DNA of 64,000 bases from positions 186,001 to 250,000 of the IMG/VR virus record IMGVR_UViG_3300021197_001489; one strand, 5' to 3'. Both the position numbers and the translations under genes were made by a program. The stretch comes from a virus. A model generated the notes under the pieces. That model was not told the DNA's origin and did no database searches. It saw only the letters and a list, made by a program, of their open reading frames with translations. Positions 40,262 through 48,432 of the stretch are shown piece by piece (position 1 is the stretch's first letter; each line of letters starts with the position of its first letter).

Positions 40262-40911
40262 GATTTTATTTTAATGGATGTAGTATTACCCAAGGCGCTG
40301 GCTTTGCTAACGAAAAGTTAAATCCAAACATTTATCCTAACTTGATTGCAACTGATTATATCAATGATGCATCAGGCGGAGCAAGCAATTTAAAGATATT
40401 TTTACATTCAAGTAGAGCAATTATTGACAACTTGGCTGATATTTATATTGTGCAATGGAGCGCATTGCACCGTCATTGGGTTTATGCAGCACCAGATCAA
40501 GGTACCTATATAGGATCAGTGGCAGATTCACATCAATTAAAAGACTTTGTTGCTCAATATCAGTTGCTCAATCACGATTATGGTAATATACTACAACTAA
40601 TAGATTTTTGTCGTATTCTTCAGGCCTTGGCAAACAGTTGTAATGCCAAGTTGTTGTTTGTTAATGGACTTGTTGATTGGAGTAACAAAATTGATTGGAT
40701 GCACAAACTAGTAGAGGATGCTAGCAGTGATCATGAAAGATTTGTTGAAAACTTGCAAAACAATATGGAATTGGTAGATTGGAACTTGTGGATAAATCCC
40801 TGGAGCAGCATGTATGACAGTAGACTTGATGAAGCTAACGATGGATTACATCCAGGGCCGTTAACACATAAACACATAGCCGACCAAATAAGGGATAAAT
40901 TAATAGCATGA
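40258..40911 (+). CDS. SGNH-hydrolase-like protein (GCS type)
   Basis: A 217-residue product with RFYFNGCSITQGAGFA (block I with Cys for Asp), NDASGGASNLKI (block II Gly), IYIVQWSALHRHW (block III position) and EANDGLHPGPLTHKHIA, a good block V Asp-x-x-His. It is coupled by ATGA to both the SGNH gene before it and the helicase gene after it. Confidence 0.58.
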   Translation: MRFYFNGCSITQGAGFANEKLNPNIYPNLIATDYINDASGGASNLKIFLHSSRAIIDNLADIYIVQWSALHRHWVYAAPDQGTYIGSVADSHQLKDFVAQYQLLNHDYGNILQLIDFCRILQALANSCNAKLLFVNGLVDWSNKIDWMHKLVEDASSDHERFVENLQNNMELVDWNLWINPWSSMYDSRLDEANDGLHPGPLTHKHIADQIRDKLIA

Positions 40912-42314
40912 CTGATTACACATATGACGTACAAAAATTATTCCTAGAGATGATAATGCAAGATGCAGAAAGCTATCTGCGTGTGCAAAATATTTTCAAT
41001 GTGGAAAACTTTGACAGAGACTTACGCGATGCAGCCGAGCTTATTTACAACCACGCTGACCAACACAAAACACTTCCAGAACGCTCGCAGCTAAAAGCAG
41101 TAACAGGTACTGACTTGCTGGAGATTCCAGATCTCAATGAGGGCCACACTGATTGGTTTTTGGGAGAGTTTGAAGCATTTACTAGGCGCAGTGAACTAGA
41201 ACGAGCTATCTTAAAAAGTGCAGACTTGCTAGAAAAAGGCGAGTATGACCCAGTTGAAAAGCTAATCAAGGACGCAGTGCAAATAAGTTTAACAAAAGAC
41301 TTGGGCACAGATTATTTTGAAGATCCGAGAGCAAGACTTGCAGCACTCAAAGACAATAACGGACAGAACAGTACTGGCTGGAACAACTTAGACAAGTTGT
41401 TGTATGGCGGATTTAACAGAGGCGAACTACAGATATTTGCTGGCGGCTCTGGATCGGGTAAAAGTTTGTTTATGCAAAACCTAGCAGTGAACTGGATGGA
41501 AGCTGGACTAAGCGGAGTTTACATTACACTTGAATTAAGTGAAGGTTTGACTGCTATGCGTATTGATAGTATGTTGACAAATACGCCAAGTAAACAGCTA
41601 TTCAAAGATCTAGATACTGTTGAAATGAAAGTAAAGATGATGGGCAAGAAAGCAGGAGGTCTGCAAATAAAGTACATGCCTGCACAAAGCAACGTCAATG
41701 ACATAAGAGCATTTGTAAAAGAACTAAGCATCAAACAAGGCAAAAGCATAGACTTTATGTGCATTGACTACTTGGATTTGCTTATGCCAGTAAGTGCTAA
41801 GGTATCGCCAAATGATCTGTTTGTGAAAGACAAGTATGTATCAGAAGAACTGCGTAACTTGGCAAGAGAACTTAACATACTGTTTGTTACAGCATCTCAG
41901 CTGAACAGAGGTGCTGTAGAAGAAGTAGAGTTTGATCACAGTCATATATCTGGTGGTATTAGCAAGATCAATACTGCTGACAATGTGTTTGGTATCTTTA
42001 CAAGCAGAGCAATGCGTGAAAGAGGACGTTATCAACTACAGCTAATGAAGACCAGAAGTTCAAGCGGTGTTGGAATGAAAGTTGATTTGGAGTTTGATGC
42101 TGAAAGTTTGCGTATACGTGACTTAGGAGATGATGAAGAGTATCAACAGTTTAAGAAACAATCAAGTTCGATTTATGATCAAATAAAAGCAAAGTCGCTT
42201 GTAACAGACAGCGAAACAGAAGCAACTGTGGCGGATGAGCCTGGCAAGATTGTTGCTGACGTACAAAGCACAAAACTTAAACAGATGTTAGCTGGCATTA
42301 AGCAAAAAGGTTAA
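40908..42314 (+). CDS. gp41: Replicative helicase (T4 gp41-like, DnaB family)
   Basis: The hexameric 5'-3' helicase of the replisome. The N-terminal DnaB-type helical domain spans about 1-150; the RecA-like domain has Walker A GGSGSGKS (about 180-187), Walker B FMCIDYLDLL and the downstream ASQLNRGA sensor. At 468 residues it matches T4 gp41 (475). It ends 4 bases inside the convergent polymerase gene. Confidence 0.93.
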   Translation: MTDYTYDVQKLFLEMIMQDAESYLRVQNIFNVENFDRDLRDAAELIYNHADQHKTLPERSQLKAVTGTDLLEIPDLNEGHTDWFLGEFEAFTRRSELERAILKSADLLEKGEYDPVEKLIKDAVQISLTKDLGTDYFEDPRARLAALKDNNGQNSTGWNNLDKLLYGGFNRGELQIFAGGSGSGKSLFMQNLAVNWMEAGLSGVYITLELSEGLTAMRIDSMLTNTPSKQLFKDLDTVEMKVKMMGKKAGGLQIKYMPAQSNVNDIRAFVKELSIKQGKSIDFMCIDYLDLLMPVSAKVSPNDLFVKDKYVSEELRNLARELNILFVTASQLNRGAVEEVEFDHSHISGGISKINTADNVFGIFTSRAMRERGRYQLQLMKTRSSSGVGMKVDLEFDAESLRIRDLGDDEEYQQFKKQSSSIYDQIKAKSLVTDSETEATVADEPGKIVADVQSTKLKQMLAGIKQKG

Positions 42315-44005
42315 GCATACTGATCAATAGGCATTGCTTTTACGTTCTTGCGTTTTACTTTTAAAAAGTTGCTGTTGTCTTTGGTCCACATTTGTCCTTC
42401 GCCAACTATAACACTGTTACGAGCATACTTCACAGGACGGTCGACCACAAGATCAACATAACGCCCTTCGCCAACACCCAGTGTTATAAAATGTATGTAA
42501 TTTTTACTATCGCTTTTAAACACTCTACTGTTTGCTACTATTCCGGCAAACTGAAACTTGTCTAAAAACAAGTTTTGCAATCCCATGTTTGGCAAAAAGC
42601 CAGGGCTGTTCCATGCACCGTGCTCTTTGAAACTCTCAACAGGATCTTCTGTGATCCAGTTGTCAAAGCCTAAGTCACGTAGATCCCAGCCAGCACGTTT
42701 TGCTTCGTTGCGATATACCCAACGTGCATATGATCCTTGACAGTGCTTCAAGCAAGCACGCCAAAATTCTTTTGGATTGTGTACTTTATGATATGCCAAC
42801 GCCCATATAAGTCTACCCAAGTTAACTGCGTGTGCTCGGCACAAGCCAAATCCACTTAGGCTTTGCATTTGTTCGTAGATGTCATGCTTGTCTGGATGAT
42901 CACCTAGTTTTGCCATAAACTGCATCATCTTTTCTTCGTTCTTTTTGGCAAATGCTCGTCTGTACATGTCCGCTTCATAGGGATTGATGCCAATCAGTTT
43001 CATTATTTTGTGTATGGCATCGTCTTCATATACTATGGCATTCTTTTGTATGCCTTTTTCACTCCAGTCACGGAACCAACTGGCCTTGCGTCTACCTTCC
43101 ATAGCAACAGGACGTACCAAAGCACTAGCAAACACACAGTCTTCGACTCCTGTTGGCTGCAACGCTCGGAACAGTCTTTTCATGGTCGGCGATTCACCTT
43201 GTGTGACACCAAGTACATCGCCTCTGCACAACAAGTCACTGACTGCTTCATCTTGTTTTGGATATGAGTCTAGTCTTGTGTGAGGATCTATTTCTAATAG
43301 CTGTGATAATCCTCTGTTGGCCAGTATATCTACTTTCAAATGTTCCAGGTCTTCAACTTCGTTTTTGTCTAACAGTATGAGATTGTCGTCACGGAATAGA
43401 CTTTTGGGTAATGCTCTGTCAAACACAAGCACACCCCCACAGTGCTTGCTTATGCAACGTTTCTTGCCCATTAATTTGCGTTCAATGCGTTTTGCTTCTT
43501 TTTCGTCGACACCCAGTTTTGCATAATCTATGTCTTTTGGCAATCTGCCTTTTGCACCTAGACGTTTTGCTGCTTCGCGTTTTGCACTCTTTTCTCTGTA
43601 AAGCACATAGTTTGATATCCTGGCACTCTGTGTTGGCCATTTATCAAATACACGTTGCATTGCAAGTTCTTGTTTGTGATGCGGTATATCAATATCCACA
43701 TCAGGCAAGTCGTCTCTGTGTGGGTTTAAGAAACGTGCCAGTGGTATGTTCCACTCAATCGGATCAACATCAGTTATGCCCATGAGGTAGCAAACCAAAC
43801 TGCTACCAGCACTGCCGCGTGTCATGTGTGGTATGTCACTGTTGAGATCAAGTATAAGTCTTATTTTGAGAAAGTAATCTGTAAAACGCTGCTGAAGTAT
43901 AATTTCAAATTCTTCTGCTAGTCTATCTTGATATTCGTTGCCTACAGGAGTAGGTCTTCTAAATTGTTCTAATAATAATTCTATTTGCTCTAGTTCTGTT
44001 TTCAT
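42311..44005 (-). CDS. C-family DNA polymerase (DnaE-like, no PHP domain)
   Basis: A 564-residue protein starting within what is the palm region of bacterial DnaE. MTRGSAGSSLVCYLMGITDVDP (61-82, two segments) and DDLPDVDIDIPHHKQE (98-113) give the nucleotide-binding loop and two catalytic Asp. HLKVDILANRGLSQL gives the third Asp, ALVRPVAM the RPG-like position and GLCRAHAVNLGRL the KxHA motif. A C-terminal FAGIVANSRVFKSD segment resembles the OB fold. The PHP domain is missing. T4-like phages normally use a B-family enzyme; none is in the window. Leader shares a 42-base element with gp32. Confidence 0.8.
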   Translation of the reverse strand: MKTELEQIELLLEQFRRPTPVGNEYQDRLAEEFEIILQQRFTDYFLKIRLILDLNSDIPHMTRGSAGSSLVCYLMGITDVDPIEWNIPLARFLNPHRDDLPDVDIDIPHHKQELAMQRVFDKWPTQSARISNYVLYREKSAKREAAKRLGAKGRLPKDIDYAKLGVDEKEAKRIERKLMGKKRCISKHCGGVLVFDRALPKSLFRDDNLILLDKNEVEDLEHLKVDILANRGLSQLLEIDPHTRLDSYPKQDEAVSDLLCRGDVLGVTQGESPTMKRLFRALQPTGVEDCVFASALVRPVAMEGRRKASWFRDWSEKGIQKNAIVYEDDAIHKIMKLIGINPYEADMYRRAFAKKNEEKMMQFMAKLGDHPDKHDIYEQMQSLSGFGLCRAHAVNLGRLIWALAYHKVHNPKEFWRACLKHCQGSYARWVYRNEAKRAGWDLRDLGFDNWITEDPVESFKEHGAWNSPGFLPNMGLQNLFLDKFQFAGIVANSRVFKSDSKNYIHFITLGVGEGRYVDLVVDRPVKYARNSVIVGEGQMWTKDNSNFLKVKRKNVKAMPIDQYA

Positions 44006-44021
44006 TTATTTGCCTGTTTTT

Positions 44022-44063
44022 CTATGTGCCTACGAGTAGCAACTACTACTCTATCATTTGCCT
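44022..44063 (-). repeat. 42-bp leader element, copy 2 (before the polymerase)
   Basis: The reverse complement is identical to 10022-10063. It ends 16 bases before the polymerase ATG. AGGCAAAT (minus strand) occurs both at its start (44056-44063) and just after it (44008-44015), so this copy is flanked by an 8-base direct repeat. Confidence 0.85.
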
Positions 44064-44096
44064 TAATAGGTATATTTACTCCAAGAAATATGCTAC

Positions 44097-44104
44097 TATA
44101 AATA
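44097..44104 (+). promoter_or_regulatory. Late promoter box TATAAATA
   Basis: Perfect consensus; predicted start near 44110 with a 23-base leader containing AGAAGGA before the GTG at 44133. Confidence 0.75.
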
Positions 44105-44132
44105 TTTGCAGTTAGAAGGATAATAGATCGCT

Positions 44133-44756
44133 GTGATAGATCAAAATTTAATCAACGAAAATACTAACAGTATTATTCAATCATTGACTAATGGCTTCGA
44201 ACATGACAAAGGATTTATAGAACTTTACAATATAAATTGCAGTCTTGCAGCAGAAAAATTAGATCATTATCTTGCAACTGTGCCAGAAGACCAATGGATT
44301 CCTGAAACAACCACTAAAAAAGATAAAAACGTAAATCTGAGAAAAAAAATAAATTGGCAAAGTGATAGCATAATAGAAGAACTGCACCTTAGTTACGAAG
44401 CAGTAACTCCAATTATCAATCAACTTTTTACCCAAACCAAAGAGAAAGTTTTTATTGGATTAAATGTTTGGCAAGATATCGAAGGCTATAGAATGCCTAT
44501 GCACACTGATAATCCTATAATTGCAGTAGCATTACAAGCCTATCACGGTAATACTGCACCTGAAGATTGTGGTACAAGTTTTTGTGTGCAAGATTGTATC
44601 ATTGAAATACCGTACAAACACAACAATGGTTATATTCTTGAACAGTCTGATGATTTAACAAAACGCCTGTTACATGCACCTAGCAAAACTACACCTGCAG
44701 AAGCAAAACGTCAAAGCATTTATGCAGTATGGAGCTACCCAGAATTTAAGGATTAG
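44133..44756 (+). CDS. 2OG-Fe(II) oxygenase-like protein
   Basis: A 207-residue product read from GTG. MHTDNPIIAVALQAY (123-137) gives His124-x-Asp126; His181 (LLHAP) and Arg193 complete the iron/2-oxoglutarate set. The strand after His-x-Asp matches that of the 9392 product at 8 of 14 positions. It is expressed from a late promoter. Substrate unknown; protein hydroxylation is possible. Confidence 0.65.
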   Translation: MIDQNLINENTNSIIQSLTNGFEHDKGFIELYNINCSLAAEKLDHYLATVPEDQWIPETTTKKDKNVNLRKKINWQSDSIIEELHLSYEAVTPIINQLFTQTKEKVFIGLNVWQDIEGYRMPMHTDNPIIAVALQAYHGNTAPEDCGTSFCVQDCIIEIPYKHNNGYILEQSDDLTKRLLHAPSKTTPAEAKRQSIYAVWSYPEFKD

Positions 44757-45570
44757 TATCGTAATAGGAGTTGATTAACGATCCAATTCCCACTAGTTTT
44801 TCTTGATCTTTAACAACGTGAATAATTTTTGTTGGTTGCAAATTGAGTTGTTTACAAATTTCTTGGTGTGCTTTTCCGTATGTGTTCCAGTGATAGTCTC
44901 TAGGTATGCTGTTAATAATATGGTAGCCTGCACTAGCAACATTGATATTTGTTGTTGGATAATAATGATTGAGCATGGTTATGCTATCCATACGCCGTTG
45001 CCTAGACCACCTAAGGCCGCAGCGATTCCAGTCATTGGCATACTTGCTTAAACTCATTGCAACGCTTTTTATGCAAGGATGCGATAAATCAAGTTCAAAA
45101 TCCTTGCCAGCTAGCAGCCAAGCACAATCCAAATGTACATCAATGTTTTTTTGTTCGCATTCAAGTAAAATATCATTCCAGTCTTTGCGAATGTCAAGAT
45201 ATCTCCACTGCGGAATACTTACTAGCAACGGTACACCTGGTTCGAGATCACCCGGGTGCGTGGTGTTTATACCCATATAAGTGTATACACTATAATCATC
45301 AGGCAATACCTGAATTTTCCAGCCGTGAGCTCCTGCTGTGCTTTCAATAAAGTGTGTACACCCCAGTGTAAAATCAACACAGTCAAACTTATCCCAGCCG
45401 TGTACAGTGTTTAATTGTGTGCTTTTAAACCATTCGTCGGCTGCTGGGACAAAGGCTTTCATTGACAATGATTTATGTCCTTTGGCAAACCAATCTTGTT
45501 GAACACCAATTAGTAATTTATCTTTTATTGGGTTAAATCTGTTGTATTCTAAATTGTCACGAGTATACAT
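44746..45570 (-). CDS. PLP-dependent aminotransferase-like protein
   Basis: A 274-residue product from the ATG that overlaps the upstream stop (TAATG), with AAAGG at a good distance; a start six codons earlier is possible. PLLVSIPQWRY, VHLDCAWLLAG (conserved Asp that contacts the pyridine ring), SVAMSLSKYAND (Lys of the Schiff base) and CGLRWSRQRR (phosphate Arg region) appear in the order of fold-type I aminotransferases. It is shorter than usual (about 380), so it may be degenerate. Last of a three-gene minus-strand cassette. Confidence 0.5.
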   Translation of the reverse strand: MYTRDNLEYNRFNPIKDKLLIGVQQDWFAKGHKSLSMKAFVPAADEWFKSTQLNTVHGWDKFDCVDFTLGCTHFIESTAGAHGWKIQVLPDDYSVYTYMGINTTHPGDLEPGVPLLVSIPQWRYLDIRKDWNDILLECEQKNIDVHLDCAWLLAGKDFELDLSHPCIKSVAMSLSKYANDWNRCGLRWSRQRRMDSITMLNHYYPTTNINVASAGYHIINSIPRDYHWNTYGKAHQEICKQLNLQPTKIIHVVKDQEKLVGIGSLINSYYDTNP

Positions 45571-46037
45571 TATCTTGTACCTTTGCATAAATCAATAAGC
45601 CATTGGTAAAACAAACTACCAAATTCAAATTCCCAAGTTCCGTTATGTCCAAAAATGCATTCACCATATATTGGATTTTCTAATTCAATACCAGCTGCTT
45701 TTTGCTCACTGGCCCAAGGTTCAGGATAATCTGCGTAGTACAAACTGCGATGCCAGACAATGTCTCTCACACTTATACTGTCAATAATTACGTCTGCAAT
45801 TTTTGTGATTTGATCTTGCCCTGGTTCTTTTCCGGTCCGATTTACCGTTAATTTGTGTATTTTATTGGCATCAAGCGTTACTGTGAAATCTATGCTATGA
45901 TTGCCGTTGGGCAAAATTTCGTTGCAGAAACTTTGTTCGTTGAGCAAAATTTCTACCTTTGGCGCAGCGTCAGTGTAGGCACTGTCAAATACAACGCTTA
46001 CTGCAACAGTTTCTTGGATAATAGGATTTAAGTCCAT
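45570..46037 (-). CDS. Beta-sandwich-like protein, possible carbohydrate-binding (hypothetical)
   Basis: A 155-residue protein. Residues 10-75 read as alternating beta strands (VAVSVVFDSAYTDAAPKVEILL in two strands, GNHSIDFTVTLDANKIHKLTV), like carbohydrate-binding or immunoglobulin-type sandwiches. The C-terminal half is Trp- and Tyr-rich (LYYADYPEPWASEQ, FEFGSLFYQWL). It lies between the amidinotransferase and aminotransferase-like genes with overlaps on both sides. Family not recognised. Confidence 0.5.
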   Translation of the reverse strand: MDLNPIIQETVAVSVVFDSAYTDAAPKVEILLNEQSFCNEILPNGNHSIDFTVTLDANKIHKLTVNRTGKEPGQDQITKIADVIIDSISVRDIVWHRSLYYADYPEPWASEQKAAGIELENPIYGECIFGHNGTWEFEFGSLFYQWLIDLCKGTR

Positions 46038-47074
46038 TCGTCTATTATATATACTCCGTTACTGCCACGATCTGGCCAATAGTCTTCGCAAGGACCAACT
46101 CGATAAATGTCTGATGTACAACAATGAATTCCTGCATCCCAGTAATACTTGGTTTTAAAATCACTGACATGCGCATTGACACCAATGCTCTCCAAATACT
46201 TAGCAGTGCTGTCATTCAGTGCGCTTACTATTATGGTGTTTTCGTCGACGGCTAAGTTGTTTACATCAAACACTGTTTCTTCAGGCATACCAATCCACTC
46301 TTCGCTAATTGAAAGTAATTGCTCGTTGTATGCTGCATAATCAACGCCTGGTAACCACCAACGTTGTCCCACCCCGTGAAACTTTGGTACAACATTTTTT
46401 AAAAAGTATACATTCCAATTTGGAAAACTTTGTTGATAGGTTTGCTGATAGTGCGAACTTATCATATGTCCTGGCTTAAATGGAAAAAAGATTCCATCCT
46501 GATGGTCGCCTGTAGTACTAAGATGCACTCGATAATCCGCACTAAGTTTTTCAGCAAAAAGGTAAGCATTTACTTTTCTTTCGGCCACTGTTGGATCATA
46601 GTCTATAATAATATCTTTGCCGGCTCGCACCACACACGGAAATTCGACCCAGGCTATTGGGTCTTGATCACGGTCTGTGATTTTTACTTTTTGCCCATTG
46701 GCTCGATAACGATCAATTGCATGTTGATACGGATCTATTCCACTATGATATTGCGGTAAGACATGCAGTGTATCGTTTAGAGTTAGAGAAAAATCACAAG
46801 GAGATATTGGAGGTTTACCCAAGCGGTCTTCGTTGTCTAGATAATCGTCAACACGGTTAAACTGCGGTTCAACAACGCTTACACCTAATTGCTCAAGTGT
46901 GTTGCGTAATACCTTAAAATCTTCTCTAGTCAATTCATTTATGTGGCAAAAAATATCTTGTATTTTAGCTGAGTAATGATCAAAAAATTTATCAGGATAT
47001 ACACCGCCAATCCAAACTTCTTTTAGCGATTGCCATTGACTGTGACTAGAAATTTTGCTATACTGTGTATGCAT
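46028..47074 (-). CDS. Amidinotransferase-family protein (guanidino-group enzyme)
   Basis: A 348-residue product. SLKEVWIGGVYPDKF is the N-terminal strand of glycine/inosamine amidinotransferases, SPCDFSLTLNDTLHVLPQY matches the substrate-loop region, GDHQDGIFFPF carries the catalytic His-x-Asp, and DAGIHCCTSD (about 318) the nucleophilic Cys. Length is near GATM/StrB1 (350-420). Such enzymes move an amidino group from arginine to an amine. Start chosen at ATG 47074; a TTG lies one codon earlier. First gene of the cassette. Confidence 0.75.
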   Translation of the reverse strand: MHTQYSKISSHSQWQSLKEVWIGGVYPDKFFDHYSAKIQDIFCHINELTREDFKVLRNTLEQLGVSVVEPQFNRVDDYLDNEDRLGKPPISPCDFSLTLNDTLHVLPQYHSGIDPYQHAIDRYRANGQKVKITDRDQDPIAWVEFPCVVRAGKDIIIDYDPTVAERKVNAYLFAEKLSADYRVHLSTTGDHQDGIFFPFKPGHMISSHYQQTYQQSFPNWNVYFLKNVVPKFHGVGQRWWLPGVDYAAYNEQLLSISEEWIGMPEETVFDVNNLAVDENTIIVSALNDSTAKYLESIGVNAHVSDFKTKYYWDAGIHCCTSDIYRVGPCEDYWPDRGSNGVYIIDEWT

Positions 47075-47078
47075 CAAG

Positions 47079-47086
47079 TATTTACA
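47079..47086 (-). promoter_or_regulatory. Late-like box TGTAAATA (minus strand)
   Basis: TGTAAATA lies four bases before the amidinotransferase ATG, a third case of a late-type box placed directly on a start codon. Confidence 0.35.
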
Positions 47087-47093
47087 TATGTAA
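47082..47093. promoter_or_regulatory. Perfect 12-bp palindrome TTACATATGTAA
   Basis: It lies between the divergent amidinotransferase cassette and the late structural genes and overlaps the minus-strand late-like box. Possible operator. Confidence 0.35.
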
Positions 47094-47130
47094 CATAACC
47101 AGGCAATTTATTATTTAAAAAGCTACATGC

Positions 47131-47138
47131 GATAAATA
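47131..47138 (+). promoter_or_regulatory. Late promoter box GATAAATA
   Basis: Predicted start near 47144, 13 bases before the ATG at 47157, with AAAGGGA as ribosome-binding site. It would drive the head-gene run from 47157 to 53234. Confidence 0.6.
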
Positions 47139-47156
47139 CTTCAAAGGGATAAAGCA

Positions 47157-47417
47157 ATGCAAAAAAAGACTCGTAGCATCTTTGAAGAACTTGATGGTAT
47201 CTACACTGAACGTCACAGCAATCTGGCAGAACGCAAGTACATTGTGGAAAGCCGTGCAAGCAATGTTATTGTTAGTGCCGTACGTCTGATGGAACAAATC
47301 GAAGAGCTTTACGATACCGAGCAAGCTGAAAATCTGCACCGTAAATTGCTAAATGCAATTCGCCTGCGTGACCCTAACAAATTTTCAAGGTCAGTGAGAC
47401 GCGCAGATGAGAAGTAA
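47157..47417 (+). CDS. Small conserved T4-like helical protein (possible prohead core)
   Basis: An 86-residue protein, mostly helical and charged (TRSIFEELDGIY, ESRASNVIVSAVRLMEQIEELY, LHRKLLNAIRLRDPNKF). Similar short proteins starting MQKKTRS are, as I recall, common in cyanophages and of unknown role. It leads a run of Ala-rich structural genes, so a scaffold or head role is plausible. Overlaps the next gene by 11 bases. Confidence 0.6.
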   Translation: MQKKTRSIFEELDGIYTERHSNLAERKYIVESRASNVIVSAVRLMEQIEELYDTEQAENLHRKLLNAIRLRDPNKFSRSVRRADEK

Positions 47418-48432
47418 TGAACAACTGGTACAAGAAGCATTGCTAGCACAACTTAGCGAATATCAGCATCAACAACAGCAACAATTAGATGAAATCAATC
47501 CCTTCACTGGTGCTGCTAAAGCAGCTGGTGCAGTTTCGGGTGCAGTTAAAGGCGCTGGACAAAAAGTCGCAGGCACAGCAAAACGTGCAAAAAGTGCAAT
47601 AGGACAAGCCTATCAACAAGGACAAACTGGCGCACAAAAAGCAGTAGCCGGACAGGACTACAAAGCACCGGCAGCAAGACCAGCAGCCAGCGCAGCAAAA
47701 GCTGGTGGTTCTGCTGTAATGAAAGGCCTACAAGGTCTCGGGCGTGGCATTGGGGCATTAGGTGACCTCAAAGACAAAGTTGACGCATACGATGTTTCAA
47801 AAGGAACTGCTCTCCAGCAACGAGCTAGTGCTAATAACCTTACAGTGGCTCAGCAAAAACAAAAAGAAAAAGATGAAAAAGATGCCAAAGACAAAGCAGC
47901 AACGCCACAAGCACAGGCTGAACTTAAACGTAAACAAGACTTAGAAGCACAACTAGGAACAACTGGCGCAGCGGCCGCAGCTGGTAATGCTGCTGCTAAT
48001 GCTGCTAGGACAACAGCTCAAGCTGATAATAAGGCCATTAACAAAAGCATTGCTCGGCAACGAGCAAAAGTTGGTGCAACAGGCGTGCCAGGTCAAAAAT
48101 CAGCAAGCACTGGCACAACTCCAACTGCAACGCAAGTACCTGGACAACAACCAGCAAGCAGTGGCACAACCACAACAGCAAGCGGTCGTCCCGTAAATGT
48201 TAACGTTAACACTCCAAAAGCACAAAGTGACACAGCAAAAGATATTGCAGCAAAGACTGGCGCCACTGCTACAGCCAAGCAACCCAATTTAAAAATTGCT
48301 GGACAAAAAGTCAAGCCCGGTGATCCACTTTATGATAAGTTGGTTGCAATGATCCCAGCAGAAACACGTTCCAGTATCGATGGACTCAGCGACTTTGAAA
48401 AAGGCAGACTGAAAAAGGAGCTGTCAGCATGA
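47407..48432 (+). CDS. Ala/Gln/Lys-rich probable internal virion protein
   Basis: A 341-residue low-complexity protein. Residues 20-120 are rich in Ala, Gly, Gln and Lys with a glycine-zipper look; 150-300 are Ala/Thr/Gln/Lys-rich and probably disordered. The ordered C-terminal 50 residues contain KVKPGDPLYDKLVAMIP. MRSNEQLVQEALL at the start resembles a capsid-targeting leader only loosely. No family recognised. Confidence 0.6.
   Translation: MRSNEQLVQEALLAQLSEYQHQQQQQLDEINPFTGAAKAAGAVSGAVKGAGQKVAGTAKRAKSAIGQAYQQGQTGAQKAVAGQDYKAPAARPAASAAKAGGSAVMKGLQGLGRGIGALGDLKDKVDAYDVSKGTALQQRASANNLTVAQQKQKEKDEKDAKDKAATPQAQAELKRKQDLEAQLGTTGAAAAAGNAAANAARTTAQADNKAINKSIARQRAKVGATGVPGQKSASTGTTPTATQVPGQQPASSGTTTTASGRPVNVNVNTPKAQSDTAKDIAAKTGATATAKQPNLKIAGQKVKPGDPLYDKLVAMIPAETRSSIDGLSDFEKGRLKKELSA

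Noticed and set aside
42311-44005. Possible frameshift or split of a bacterial dnaE gene
   Set aside because: The frame is uninterrupted and begins cleanly behind its own leader element; the missing PHP domain is not encoded in any frame just upstream, so this is a compact protein and not a broken gene.
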